From Methylophaga sp. (lineage in GTDB: Bacteria > Pseudomonadota > Gammaproteobacteria > Nitrosococcales > Methylophagaceae): a stretch of 47,394 bases of DNA. The DNA lies in the NCBI RefSeq assembly GCF_009711715.1, contig NZ_VENF01000002.1, positions 1-47,394 on the forward strand, given 5' to 3'. The notes under the pieces were generated by a model, which saw only the letters and a program-made list of their open reading frames with translations, searched no databases and was not told the origin of the DNA. A program made the position numbers and the translations under genes. This document shows positions 36,995 to 45,215 of this stretch, piece by piece (the stretch's first letter is position 1; every line of letters starts with the position of its first letter).

Positions 36995-37450
36995 TTAGGC
37001 CTCGTTCAAAAGAAACTCCTTCAGTCTGTGCAATACAACATCTAGCTCGTTATCCTGCATGTCAGGCATCGCATGCGTATATGGCTCCATATACTGTTTA
37101 ATTTCTATCAGCCTGTGTTTCTGAGTCTGTTTAATATACGGCGGATAGTCGTCCACGATAATGACCTTATCGATGTCTTCCCTGACGAAACGTAAGTCTT
37201 TGTGTTCACCGACCCAATCAATGTATCTAGTCGTGGAAAACCACTTTGGTGCATAGCCGTTAGCAACTAAACGGTCTGCAATCGCTCTGAATCGCTCCTC
37301 ATCCACCGTAGTGAAGACGCAGATATTTTCTCTTCCAAACAGTAACTCACATTGAGACAGAAATGACATTAAGCCCGGCCGAGAGAACTGGCTTATAGCG
37401 CTCGTGATGAGTACCCCCTCAAAATCTAAAGCCAGCGTTAAGTCAGTCAT
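36995..37450 (-). CDS. HAD-like/NIF-type phosphatase-like protein
   Basis: 151 aa from the ATG with GGAG 8 bases upstream (a start at 37471 adds seven residues). Motif I is DFEGVLI, i.e. the nucleophile Asp is kept while the second Asp is Glu. VDDYPP near residue 110 would be the acidic motif III/IV; VFTTVDEERF is motif II-like. This resembles small HAD proteins of phages and mobile elements, including NLI-interacting-factor-type phosphatases. Activity is uncertain because of the DxD change. Neighbours give no substrate clue. Confidence 0.6.
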   Translation of the reverse strand: MTDLTLALDFEGVLITSAISQFSRPGLMSFLSQCELLFGRENICVFTTVDEERFRAIADRLVANGYAPKWFSTTRYIDWVGEHKDLRFVREDIDKVIIVDDYPPYIKQTQKHRLIEIKQYMEPYTHAMPDMQDNELDVVLHRLKEFLLNEA

Positions 37451-37710
37451 TCGATTCTCCGAATTACTCATATTCGTAAGTACATAGCCTAGTAGCTATC
37501 AATACATAAATACAACGCGCAGGGATGACTTTGCGCAAATTCTGATGACCGAAAAAAGTGGTTTAAGGGGGGCTTTTTCAAAAATTACAAACTAAAACAG
37601 TAATGTACCTAAAAACTCATTTTGTGTATCTAGATAACATTATGAAATTATTGGAAAAAACAAAATAACTGTGCAACAAATTGAGTAGGTTTTATGGGAG
37701 TTGGTTGCGC

Positions 37711-38007
37711 ATGGTTCAGAAAATTCCACCTGGCAAGGTCACGATGAGCGACTGGAATATTGTGATAGTCGAGTTCGAAGGGCACGTGGTTGAGAAATTC
37801 CTCGGCTATTGCTACGAGCTCTCACATTACAGGTTCAGCTCACAAATTGTTGAGTATGACCCTGAGTCAAATACCGGCAAGACGGTGTCTGGCTCAAGTT
37901 ATGTCTTTTTAGAAAGACCCGGGAAACTTCATCCCTTAGCACAGGCATATTTACATCAGTTCAGTCGGTGTCCGGGTATTCATGTTCGATTGAAATATGA
38001 GTGCTGA
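37711..38007 (+). CDS. Family A hypothetical protein, copy 1
   Basis: 98 aa from the ATG at 37711; the frame is open back to TTG 37681. It aligns with two other genes in this cluster: KVTMSDWNIVIVEFEG, VEKFLGYCYELSHYRFSSQ, EYDPESNTGKTVSGSSYVFL and PGKLHPLAQAY match copies 2 and 3. It is a mixed beta protein without membrane segments. No function is recognised; fairly similar short proteins occur in prophages. Followed after 3 bases by a broken family B gene. The shared order A-B in this region implies that the pair is one unit. Confidence 0.65.
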   Translation: MVQKIPPGKVTMSDWNIVIVEFEGHVVEKFLGYCYELSHYRFSSQIVEYDPESNTGKTVSGSSYVFLERPGKLHPLAQAYLHQFSRCPGIHVRLKYEC

Positions 38008-38010
38008 GCC

Positions 38011-38426
38011 ATGAAGCGAGATTTCTCAGGAAAGATAGCCAAGCAGTGCCCCCTGATATATCGCAGCGGAGGTCATTTTGACTGTGAGTCAGCTTGGTAT
38101 GAGCTCACTCTCAATTTATCTCTTGAGCTTGAGAGGCTCACGCGAGAATTGAAAGACGATGAGTGGCGGAGCTTGGTGGCCTGCCCATTGTGACTCAAGT
38201 GAAACAAAACTATGGCGGCCTACGCTTTTACATGAGCGCCCCTCTCACGGATGACATGCGACGTCTGATTTCAAAGGCAGAAGACGACTCGCTCCATATT
38301 TGTAAGATCTGAGCTGCTAAAAGCAGGCTGATTGAAGTTAACGGCTGCTATTACATGACCTGCTGTAAAGAGCACCAGATTGAGGGGCTGCCATTCAAAG
38401 AGGTCGACCTCGATGATTGGGAGTAG
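38011..38426 (+). pseudogene. Family B hypothetical protein, copy 1, broken by frameshift and stop
   Basis: The 5' part starts MKRDFSGKIAKQCPLIYRSG and stops at 38193. A one-base phase change near 38157-38165 opens the continuation LPIVTQVKQNYGGLRFYM, which matches the intact copy at 38812 (LPMVCQVKQKFGGLRYYM). A second fault is a TGA at ~38311 where the intact gene has the CGA part of its ICEICGA metal-knuckle-like motif; reading on gives a frame to TAG 38426 ending KEVDLDDWE. The two lesions make it inactive unless read through. Confidence 0.75.
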
Positions 38427-38510
38427 CAGTGGTGCCGGCTTAACGTTCGATCGGCAAGGTGTTTGATTTTCAGGTGCGTGAAGCATATTGAGTTTTACAA
38501 GGAGGCAAGC

Positions 38511-38822
38511 ATGATTATTCCCGTAGCACCAGCCCACGTCACAATGTCCAAATGGAACATTATCGTGATAATTCACAAAGGCAAAACGATAGAGAAGTTT
38601 CTCGGGTATGACGTCAATGCCCGGAACTACCGGATCAGTAGCCAAATCATCGAGTACGACGCTGAAAACAAGCGAGGAAGGACGGACTCCGGGTCAATCT
38701 ATGCATTTCTCGATGAGCCGGGGCAGTTACACCCGCTCGCCAAAGAGGTTTTTGACAGGCTCAATGCCTGGGATGAAGTTGAGGTCTCACTTAAGTTTAA
38801 GGACGCTCAGAATGAGGAATGA
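38511..38822 (+). CDS. Family A hypothetical protein, copy 2
   Basis: 103 aa from the ATG that follows AGGAGG by six bases. The protein MIIPVAPAHVTMSKWNIIVI continues with EKFLGYDVNARNYRISSQIIE, a GSIYAFLDEPGQLHPLA segment, then a helix and a beta strand (VEVSLKF). Conserved in all three copies: EKFLGY, YR(I/F)SSQ, EY, SGS-Y-F-(D/E)-PG-LHPLA. Overlaps the start of the intact family B gene by 11 bases, so the two are translated together. No function recognised. Confidence 0.75.
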   Translation: MIIPVAPAHVTMSKWNIIVIIHKGKTIEKFLGYDVNARNYRISSQIIEYDAENKRGRTDSGSIYAFLDEPGQLHPLAKEVFDRLNAWDEVEVSLKFKDAQNEE

Positions 38823-39222
38823 TTTATCTGAGCGGCTCATGATGCGTTGTCCCATTATCTATCGAGGCGCCATACCGGGTCCCAACCGAATCGTCATGCA
38901 TTTTGGCTTTGAGTGTAGTTCGGGCTGGTTTGAGATGGTATTACTGCTCTCTGAAGCCATCGAGCGAATTGCGGCAAGGCTAAAAAATGAAGGCGTTGAA
39001 GAAAGTAGGCTTCCCATGGTCTGTCAGGTTAAACAAAAGTTTGGCGGGCTTCGTTATTACATGGAAAACGGTAATGAAGAAATCTACGCACTGATTCAAG
39101 AAGCTCAAGCAAAGTCATTTCACATCTGTGAGATTTGTGGCGCGTATGGCGAGCGTCTAATCATTGGTGGCTTCTACACGACGCGTTGCAACGAGCACAC
39201 ACGTCCGGATTTGGGCGACTGA
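38812..39222 (+). CDS. Family B hypothetical protein, copy 2 (intact)
   Basis: 136 aa. Chosen start MRNDLSERLMMRC, with GGA upstream, within the 3' end of copy A2; the open frame extends further but has no support. The core has RCPIIYRGAIPGPNR, a Trp-rich segment SSGWFEMVLL, the QVKQKFGGLRYYMENG block and a C-terminal ICEICGA...RCNEH, a likely zinc-knuckle (CxxC...CxxH). This resembles hypothetical proteins found in phages and mobile elements with the same QVK-FGGLR motif. Function unknown; the pairing with A is the best clue. Confidence 0.72.
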   Translation: MRNDLSERLMMRCPIIYRGAIPGPNRIVMHFGFECSSGWFEMVLLLSEAIERIAARLKNEGVEESRLPMVCQVKQKFGGLRYYMENGNEEIYALIQEAQAKSFHICEICGAYGERLIIGGFYTTRCNEHTRPDLGD

Positions 39223-39253
39223 TGCCGACACCTCCTTTAGATGAGATCACACG

Positions 39254-39424
39254 ATGAAATTCCAGCTGTATTCAGACATTCATATTGAGACACGCGGCTG
39301 TTTTTCTATACCTAAACTGGATTCGGATTTGATTATCCTGGCGGGCGACATTGATGTTGGATTGGAGGGGCTGAGCTGGGCTGAAGAACTGACGAGGTTT
39401 CATAAACGGCTGATGAGTGTCTAA
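39254..39424 (+). pseudogene. Truncated metallophosphoesterase fused to an IS3 OrfB tail
   Basis: 56 codons. The start MKFQLYSDIHIE and SDLIILAGDIDVGLEGLSWA are the first two metal motifs of calcineurin-like phosphoesterases (DxH and GDxxD/GD), but the protein ends after ~48 residues. The last eight codons, RFHKRLMSV then TAA, match the end of the IS3 transposase OrfB at 9380 (RFHKRLISV). The rest of the enzyme is not found downstream. It is a remnant, with the IS end as its 3' border. Confidence 0.75.
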
Positions 39425-39442
39425 GGAATCGATGGCTATTCA
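39397..39442 (+). mobile_element. IS3 right-end relic
   Basis: TTTCATAAACGGCTGA..GTGTCTAA..AAT..TGGCTATTCA agrees with the right end of the IS3 element at 9354-9398, about four mismatches in 45 bases. The inverted repeat ends TTCGA-less with TGGCTATTCA. Only the terminal ~45 bases survive, so this is the footprint of an earlier insertion or deletion. It separates the broken phosphoesterase from the family A copy 3. Confidence 0.75.
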
Positions 39443-39680
39443 AATAATAGAGAAATTTCTTGGTTACAGCGTGTACGATGAACATTATCGAATCAGTAGC
39501 CAGGTACTCGAATATAATGAGAATACCAAAAGGGGTATAACTACCTCTGGTTCAGTTTATGAATTCCTTGATGAGCCAGGTAAGCTGCATCCATTGGCCC
39601 AAAAAGTTTTTGATAAGCTAAATGCTTGGGAAAAAGCCGACGTTTCATTTAAGTTTGACGTGTCGACTGATGAGAGGTGA
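39432..39680 (+). CDS. Family A hypothetical protein, copy 3 (5' end replaced by an IS end)
   Basis: 82 codons from ATG 39432 (a GTG at 39417 in the IS relic is an alternative). It lacks the first ~20 residues of the other copies (the VTMSKWNIIVI part), which were replaced by the IS end. The rest is intact: EKFLGYSVYDEHYRISSQVLE, GSVYEFLDEPGKLHPLAQKV and VSFKF. No family B gene follows it. It may be made from the new start, but it is likely a partial gene. Nothing coding is seen between it and the tniQ gene (39681-39855). Confidence 0.55.
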   Translation: MAIQIIEKFLGYSVYDEHYRISSQVLEYNENTKRGITTSGSVYEFLDEPGKLHPLAQKVFDKLNAWEKADVSFKFDVSTDER

Positions 39681-39855
39681 TTCACCCGAAAGGATTATGA
39701 AAAGCTATGCAATCATTTAACGAAGGCATAAATATGTTTCTCATACAAAACAGATTTGCTTGATCATCGTACGTCGCTGTGGTTGGCAGGTTTGAAATGA
39801 TTCTAATAATCTGTGACTAGAGAGTGTAATCAACAATGTCGTTGACACTTACTGA

Positions 39856-42123
39856 TTACCACCAATTTTCATGTGACAGCGTTTCGATGTCTTGTCTTTT
39901 GTAAAAGTAGTTTTTGAAATCATCTATCCCAGGGCCAGATATTGGTCTTAGTTTACTTTGTTTTCTTAGGTTATTTATTACGTACTTTTCTACACCTAAG
40001 AGCTCAGCTGCATCAGCGCCTGAGAGTGCCTTCTCCTTAAATTTCTTGATCTTAACTAACTGTTTAAAATCCACATACTCATTGCCCAGGCCATCTTTAA
40101 TGACTTTGAGCCGACGAGACCTTATCCAGTTGTAATAAAAGCGTGTCGTACTCTCATTCAAACTATTGCTCGCTTTATTGAAAGACATTAGGTACGGATT
40201 GTTTAGATAACGGATTCTGTATGTTCGGAGTTGTGAAAGCCTTATGTATTTTTTGCTTACTGGCAACTCTGGATTTCTTTCTAGTTTGATGTAATTTTTT
40301 TTGATCAATATGGCGAGCTTCTGTGATGAGATATTCAGAAATTTTGCTGCTTCTGTTGATGTGAGTAGTGATAAATCTTCAATAAGCGTTTGGTAATATG
40401 CTCTATGAGCTCGTTTGGGTTTTCGGCCTGTATTCGTATCATATTTTTTTTTGTTAACGACAGATAACATGTCTAGCCGGCGAATATCACTACGCTTGAA
40501 GATATAGACTTTATTACCGTCACAAAGTGGCCCTGACACGGGGCTGATACCTTCATCGATTATTTTTTCTGAAAGGTTGGTTGGATTCGTTTCACAATCT
40601 TTGGCTAATTCAGAGATGAGTACATAATTCTCATGAAATTCCACGACGTCTTTAATGTGGATAAATTTCCTGTTGCTGAGATTTATGCATGGGATAAGTT
40701 TGTCAAGAGTTGAATATATGACTGCAGGATAAGTTTTCAGCTTTTTAGCAGCTTGATCTACTGAGATATAAGCTTGGTCATGTTTTCTTTTGCGTGTACG
40801 ATTGATGAATGCCTTTAAAGACTTTTTACTGAGCTCTATGTCCAAAAGTCCATGTGCAGAAGCTTTTATTACGAACTGAACTTTGCCATCAAGCATGGAA
40901 GAAATAAGCATTCCAAATGGGCGCTTATTGGCGACGCTACAGGTTTTTAGGTGTTCTCCAATAGTGATGGGGTCTTCAACGTCCGAAATACTATTGGCAC
41001 TTAATTTGTCCAGTATTTGGGAAACATGGTTAAGTGAATAATGGTAGTCACCACTACTGTCGACAGGGGGGCCTGAAACAGGAAGTAAGGCTCCCTGGAG
41101 TTCCATGCTATGCAGCAATGTTTTTGAGATATTTAAACACGCACATAGGTCACTTTTTACAATTGTGTTTGTTTGCCTGTAAAAGTAATCTGATTGTAAG
41201 TAAAAAGTCTTTTGCTCAATGGTCTTGTTACTGTAAATATTTTTGAGGCCTACAGCTCTTGCCAAGACATTTTTATCAGAGACTGGGATGAAGTATTGAC
41301 TTAGATACGGCCCAGTATCTAAATTGCAAACAGTAAACATTAATGTTTTATGCAAAGCATAATTCGGTTGCCATTGCAGTTCATATCTGTATTGCTTTCT
41401 TTTTGAGTCAGCGAGCTTATAGCTCTTATCGTTAATGAGATTTATGAGGTCAATTAAGTCATCAAAACGACGTGTAGATGTCTCGTCAGAAATTATTAGT
41501 CTTTTGTCGTCTGAAGTGTAATTAAGAAGGTATTGGATCTCTTTGGACAACCAATTTTGGTTGTGATCAACTTTAATGGGATTAATCCGGGTCAGGTCAA
41601 AGCCACATTGACAATATCTTACCCCTTTTCGATTCCAGGTAAGCTGAGAGTTACATTCAATGCAGTAGTCAACCAATAGTACATCATGTTCAGGACAGCA
41701 AGTCAGAGGCGCAAAGTCCCATATTGACCTGTGATAAGAACTCTCTCTCAAACATTCGACACATACCTTAGGGTAGGCAAACCGAAGAAAATTTGATGGG
41801 ACATCATAGTAGAAGAATTCATGGATGTCTGGTTGATGATCAGCTGAGGCTAGAACGATCGGATAGCGAAGGCTTTCCAACGTATCAACTGATTCTTGTG
41901 TGAGTTCTGAAAACCCCAACAAATCAATATCTCCAGAAGACAATAGCTTTACATAATCGTTGACATTGGCCTTTTCCGGTTCACTTTCTAACCCAGCTTT
42001 AACGATATTAAAAGGAGTCGAATAGTAATTTATTTCAGCTAGTCTCAGTAGATACCCCATAAAACTCTCAGACTCATAGGGAGCGGGGCGAGCTAGCAGC
42101 CTTGGATAAGTACTCACAGTCAA
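39856..42123 (-). CDS. tniQ: TniQ/TnsD-like target-selector with six C-terminal DNA-binding-like modules
   Basis: 755 aa, longer than the usual TniQ (~300-400 aa) or TnsD (~500 aa). Residues 1-~180 are the TniQ domain (RPAPYESESFMGYLLRLAE) with its zinc ribbons: CVEC (121-124), CCPEH (142-146), CIEC (154-157) and CQC (171-173). From ~320 to 750 the chain is a series of helix-turn-helix-like units of ~45-50 residues near 321-372, 454-497, 501-551, 586-637, 643-690 and 699-750. Three share a P(V/I)SGP segment followed by Asp and then Y-x-x-DI-x-x-L. Overlaps tnsC by four bases (ATGA). It presumably chooses the insertion site by binding DNA and recruits TnsC. Confidence 0.85.
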   Translation of the reverse strand: MTVSTYPRLLARPAPYESESFMGYLLRLAEINYYSTPFNIVKAGLESEPEKANVNDYVKLLSSGDIDLLGFSELTQESVDTLESLRYPIVLASADHQPDIHEFFYYDVPSNFLRFAYPKVCVECLRESSYHRSIWDFAPLTCCPEHDVLLVDYCIECNSQLTWNRKGVRYCQCGFDLTRINPIKVDHNQNWLSKEIQYLLNYTSDDKRLIISDETSTRRFDDLIDLINLINDKSYKLADSKRKQYRYELQWQPNYALHKTLMFTVCNLDTGPYLSQYFIPVSDKNVLARAVGLKNIYSNKTIEQKTFYLQSDYFYRQTNTIVKSDLCACLNISKTLLHSMELQGALLPVSGPPVDSSGDYHYSLNHVSQILDKLSANSISDVEDPITIGEHLKTCSVANKRPFGMLISSMLDGKVQFVIKASAHGLLDIELSKKSLKAFINRTRKRKHDQAYISVDQAAKKLKTYPAVIYSTLDKLIPCINLSNRKFIHIKDVVEFHENYVLISELAKDCETNPTNLSEKIIDEGISPVSGPLCDGNKVYIFKRSDIRRLDMLSVVNKKKYDTNTGRKPKRAHRAYYQTLIEDLSLLTSTEAAKFLNISSQKLAILIKKNYIKLERNPELPVSKKYIRLSQLRTYRIRYLNNPYLMSFNKASNSLNESTTRFYYNWIRSRRLKVIKDGLGNEYVDFKQLVKIKKFKEKALSGADAAELLGVEKYVINNLRKQSKLRPISGPGIDDFKNYFYKRQDIETLSHENWW

Positions 42124-43187
42124 AAAATGTCTTTTACAAGCTGCGTACTTTTACGACGTACTTTTTGAGGACCCTGTGTATCAGAGCTGGTAACGATACC
42201 TTTGTACGCATCCTGAATACAGCGCCATGACATTACTTTGTTAATTGGGGTTCTGAATGGATTCCCCTCTGCAGTTTGATTTTTACCAGGTGCATTTTCA
42301 AAAGCTTCAGCTAGGTACTCAAGACTGATACAGGAAGCCTGCTCTTCAATAGCCTCTTCACCCGCTGCATGAATGATCCGCATAATGTCGTCAATGAAGC
42401 CATTCGAAGCGGCATATAATCGAATCGCAAGTTCCTTATCGGCCAACTTACTCAGGGTTTCAAAAGGCATTAATTTATCGACTTCAGCCAAGAATTTTCT
42501 AAAGGTTTTGAAATTATCATCGTCACTAATCATGAAAGGACGCATTTCAACAGAAGCATGAAATCTTCGTGAAACTTCTGGATCAACATCGAATACTATG
42601 CTGGCACGGCCCGTTCCTACCATGATGATCGGAATTCCGGTTTCAATAATCATGACTTTTATTGTTTTAGCCAGTTCTAATAACACTTTATTTGATGAGT
42701 CAGTTTTGTTTGAAATGAGATGTTGGAATTCATCCAAGATTATTAACTCGACGCCTGAATCTTGAAGGTATTTATAGAATCGAAGTTTTGTTGTGTCAGA
42801 GTCTTGGTCGTTGACTAAATTTACAGGTACATCCTGAGGTTTGCAGTTGCTGATTTGTGCAAGTAATGCCGTAAGGAGACTTCTGATAAATTTCCTCGGA
42901 GTTGAATCAGACGGAATAACTGCGTTAAAGATAGTGAGCTGTGAAGATTTAGCCTTAATGGATGGTGGATGTTGCTCCATGTACTTCTTGATAACTGTGG
43001 ACTTACCTGAACCTGTGGGACCAATAATGCTCATAGATTTTGGCTCCGGGGAAATGTCCTTGCTTCTATGAGCACGCTGCATCTTTTTAAGGATTTCTTG
43101 AGATTGAGGGTGAGCGATATATATATTATTGAGTAGGATTAGTCGCTCACGCTCGCTGAGTAAGTGTTTATTTCGTTGTTCTGCCAT
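42120..43187 (-). CDS. tnsC: TnsC/TniB-like AAA+ transposition regulator
   Basis: 355 aa ATPase. Walker A GPTGSGKST (56-64) and Walker B LIILDEFQH (148-156) are clear; a sensor/arginine motif region (GTGRASIVFD...VSRRF) follows. The length and the DEFQH Walker B match TniB/TnsC proteins, which form filaments on target DNA and activate the transposase. It starts 3 bases after tnsB and overlaps tniQ, so the four genes form one operon. A C-terminal tail that would bind TnsA/TnsB lies after ~290. Confidence 0.92.
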   Translation of the reverse strand: MAEQRNKHLLSERERLILLNNIYIAHPQSQEILKKMQRAHRSKDISPEPKSMSIIGPTGSGKSTVIKKYMEQHPPSIKAKSSQLTIFNAVIPSDSTPRKFIRSLLTALLAQISNCKPQDVPVNLVNDQDSDTTKLRFYKYLQDSGVELIILDEFQHLISNKTDSSNKVLLELAKTIKVMIIETGIPIIMVGTGRASIVFDVDPEVSRRFHASVEMRPFMISDDDNFKTFRKFLAEVDKLMPFETLSKLADKELAIRLYAASNGFIDDIMRIIHAAGEEAIEEQASCISLEYLAEAFENAPGKNQTAEGNPFRTPINKVMSWRCIQDAYKGIVTSSDTQGPQKVRRKSTQLVKDIF

Positions 43188-43190
43188 TAT

Positions 43191-45215
43191 TTAATCTTTT
43201 TTTAGAGAATAGTCAGCTTGCCAGTCAGCACTGTCCTCGTAGAGTTCATCCAGATCGTCATCTGATATACCGGGCAATGCTGAGCTTTGACGTGAAACGC
43301 TTTGATCTAATATCTGTCGTGTTGTGTTTTTACCAAAGTCAGATAAACCTGCATAGGTATTTTGTGAGTCATGCACCGTGGTGAGTTGGCGTTGGGTTTG
43401 CTGGCCCACATTGCGATAACGAGCTTTTTTTGAAGCTCTTCTGATGCTTTTAGTTACTAACCTCTCTTGCTCAATAATTTCTTGAATTCTTTTTTCCGCA
43501 TGCATCAGTGCATCAACGTCCGTTGAATCGAAGTTCTGCGCAGCATGTTTTTTTATCATCTGATGTTGGAACAAGGTTTTGTTACTTGCATATTGAAGGT
43601 CGAGGCAAGGAGCAACAATATAGACTTCTTTGAATGGGTCAAAGACAAAAATTTTTCCAATATCACTAGGATCGAATTTAATTTTAACTCTATTGTCGTC
43701 TTTCAACTCTCTTCTCAGTAAGCTTAACTCCCTTGAGTTATATCTCAGCGATTCGAAATCAATTCCGTAGTGCTGCAGACTACGTTCCTCCGTTTTACCC
43801 AGCGTTATTTGAAGCATATTAAGGTTTTTAGGCATACGTGGTGGGTACCACTCTATTTCTGAATTCCACAAAGCATTGGGTGGAACATTAGTGCTGCTAT
43901 TTTTGCTGTTGTTGTATATATCAACAATCCACTGATGAACAATTTCTACTAATGCACTAAAGCTGATGATGGCATCTTTCTGGGGGTCGTATTCATGCTT
44001 TTCAAAAATATTGTTAAAAGTTTTACCCGGTATGTCATTAAGTAATCCATCAGCAATCGTTCTAAAATGTCTTTCAACGAGCCCTTTATACCAGGGGTGC
44101 CTTGGAGGAGAGCGAGGTTTTTGTATCCCCAAACTTCCACAAATCTCATTAAAATCGTTACTTAAAAACTCTTTGCCATTATCGACTAAGATGACTTCAG
44201 GTATACCGTAAGCAAGCCAATCCAGCTGAATATCTGGATATATGATCTTGAGTTCAGTTTTAGGCAAAATGGCATGCCTTAAACACTCAATCACACTAAG
44301 AATACTGGGTGGGGAAAAGCTCAGATAAAAGCCCAAGACCATCTTGGAATATTTATCAATTAGTGTTGTCAGTGTCGGACGACCAAGTGGGAGCCTTGTT
44401 TCATCATCAACAACACAAAATGGAATGGGGGTGTGATCAATCTCTGTAATCTCCAAGGGCCTTGTTGGCCTTGAGCCAGCTCCGTAATATCTGAAGTACC
44501 TCTCTGCTGTCCGTCTATTGAATCTTCGCTCGTAAACAAGAAATTGGTCTAAAGCTTCAATACGCTTACGGAAAGAGTCGTAGCAAGGGTAACTCGTTAT
44601 TTCAGACTCCCAAGCTAGAGTAGCAAGGCGCTTATATGATTTTTTAATTGTTGGTCTTTCGCGGGTTAAGTAATGATCGATTGCCTTTTGAATAAGGGCT
44701 TCGACCTCTATACCGAAACGCGGCGTTCTGTTTCCCTTTTTAAAGTGTTCATCAACCAGGGAATTAATATTCTCATCAGCGTTAATGTAGCTTTTGAGCC
44801 AACGTGTGATGGTGGTCCAGCTTTTTGGGGGCTTTGTGTCCTGAATTTCTTCTGCTACACGGTTAATCAGATCAAGCTTTTGTTTCTTGGTAAGGCGGAC
44901 ATCATAGAAGTGTTTTGCTTCATTGACATAAGCTAACTTCCTCAGTGCATTTTCTTTTAAATGTTTGGGGTGAGCTTGAAAGTCAACTAAGGGTGATGTT
45001 TCCGTGATTGATGTTAAGTCGATTTCATCATCATCAAGAAAGGTCAATTGCCCATTGCTAAGCTTTGAGTGCAGCTCACTTTCTCTAAAGTATGAGTTGA
45101 TGGCTGTTTTGAGATCTGTCAGCTGATATGTTTTGTTTTTTTGGGTTGAGGTGATCTCATAAACCCGCTTTTCCATGAGTACCTTTGCACCCACTTCAAA
45201 TTTATAATTAGCCAT
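43191..45215 (-). CDS. tnsB: TnsB/TniA-like DDE transposase
   Basis: 674 aa from ATG 45215, which overlaps the tnsA stop by eight bases; the frame is open further upstream within tnsA but without reason to start there. N-terminal DNA-binding helices are followed by the rve retroviral integrase-type core with D260 (EITEIDHTP), D345 (EVILVDNGKEF) and E381 (KGLVERHF), all catalytic residues present. The C-terminal tail (from ~560) is charged and would contact TnsC. It makes the 3'-end cuts and joins the transposon ends to target DNA; with TnsA it gives cut-and-paste movement. Confidence 0.93.
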   Translation of the reverse strand: MANYKFEVGAKVLMEKRVYEITSTQKNKTYQLTDLKTAINSYFRESELHSKLSNGQLTFLDDDEIDLTSITETSPLVDFQAHPKHLKENALRKLAYVNEAKHFYDVRLTKKQKLDLINRVAEEIQDTKPPKSWTTITRWLKSYINADENINSLVDEHFKKGNRTPRFGIEVEALIQKAIDHYLTRERPTIKKSYKRLATLAWESEITSYPCYDSFRKRIEALDQFLVYERRFNRRTAERYFRYYGAGSRPTRPLEITEIDHTPIPFCVVDDETRLPLGRPTLTTLIDKYSKMVLGFYLSFSPPSILSVIECLRHAILPKTELKIIYPDIQLDWLAYGIPEVILVDNGKEFLSNDFNEICGSLGIQKPRSPPRHPWYKGLVERHFRTIADGLLNDIPGKTFNNIFEKHEYDPQKDAIISFSALVEIVHQWIVDIYNNSKNSSTNVPPNALWNSEIEWYPPRMPKNLNMLQITLGKTEERSLQHYGIDFESLRYNSRELSLLRRELKDDNRVKIKFDPSDIGKIFVFDPFKEVYIVAPCLDLQYASNKTLFQHQMIKKHAAQNFDSTDVDALMHAEKRIQEIIEQERLVTKSIRRASKKARYRNVGQQTQRQLTTVHDSQNTYAGLSDFGKNTTRQILDQSVSRQSSALPGISDDDLDELYEDSADWQADYSLKKD

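Noticed and set aside
37681..39855. CRISPR array near the Tn7-like module
   Set aside because: The repeats in this area are whole gene copies; no short regular repeat-spacer pattern is present, and no Cas gene is in the window.
39871..39878. ATGTGACA near the tniQ stop as the other transposon end
   Set aside because: It has the same orientation as the right-end candidate instead of the inverted one and lies inside the tniQ coding sequence.
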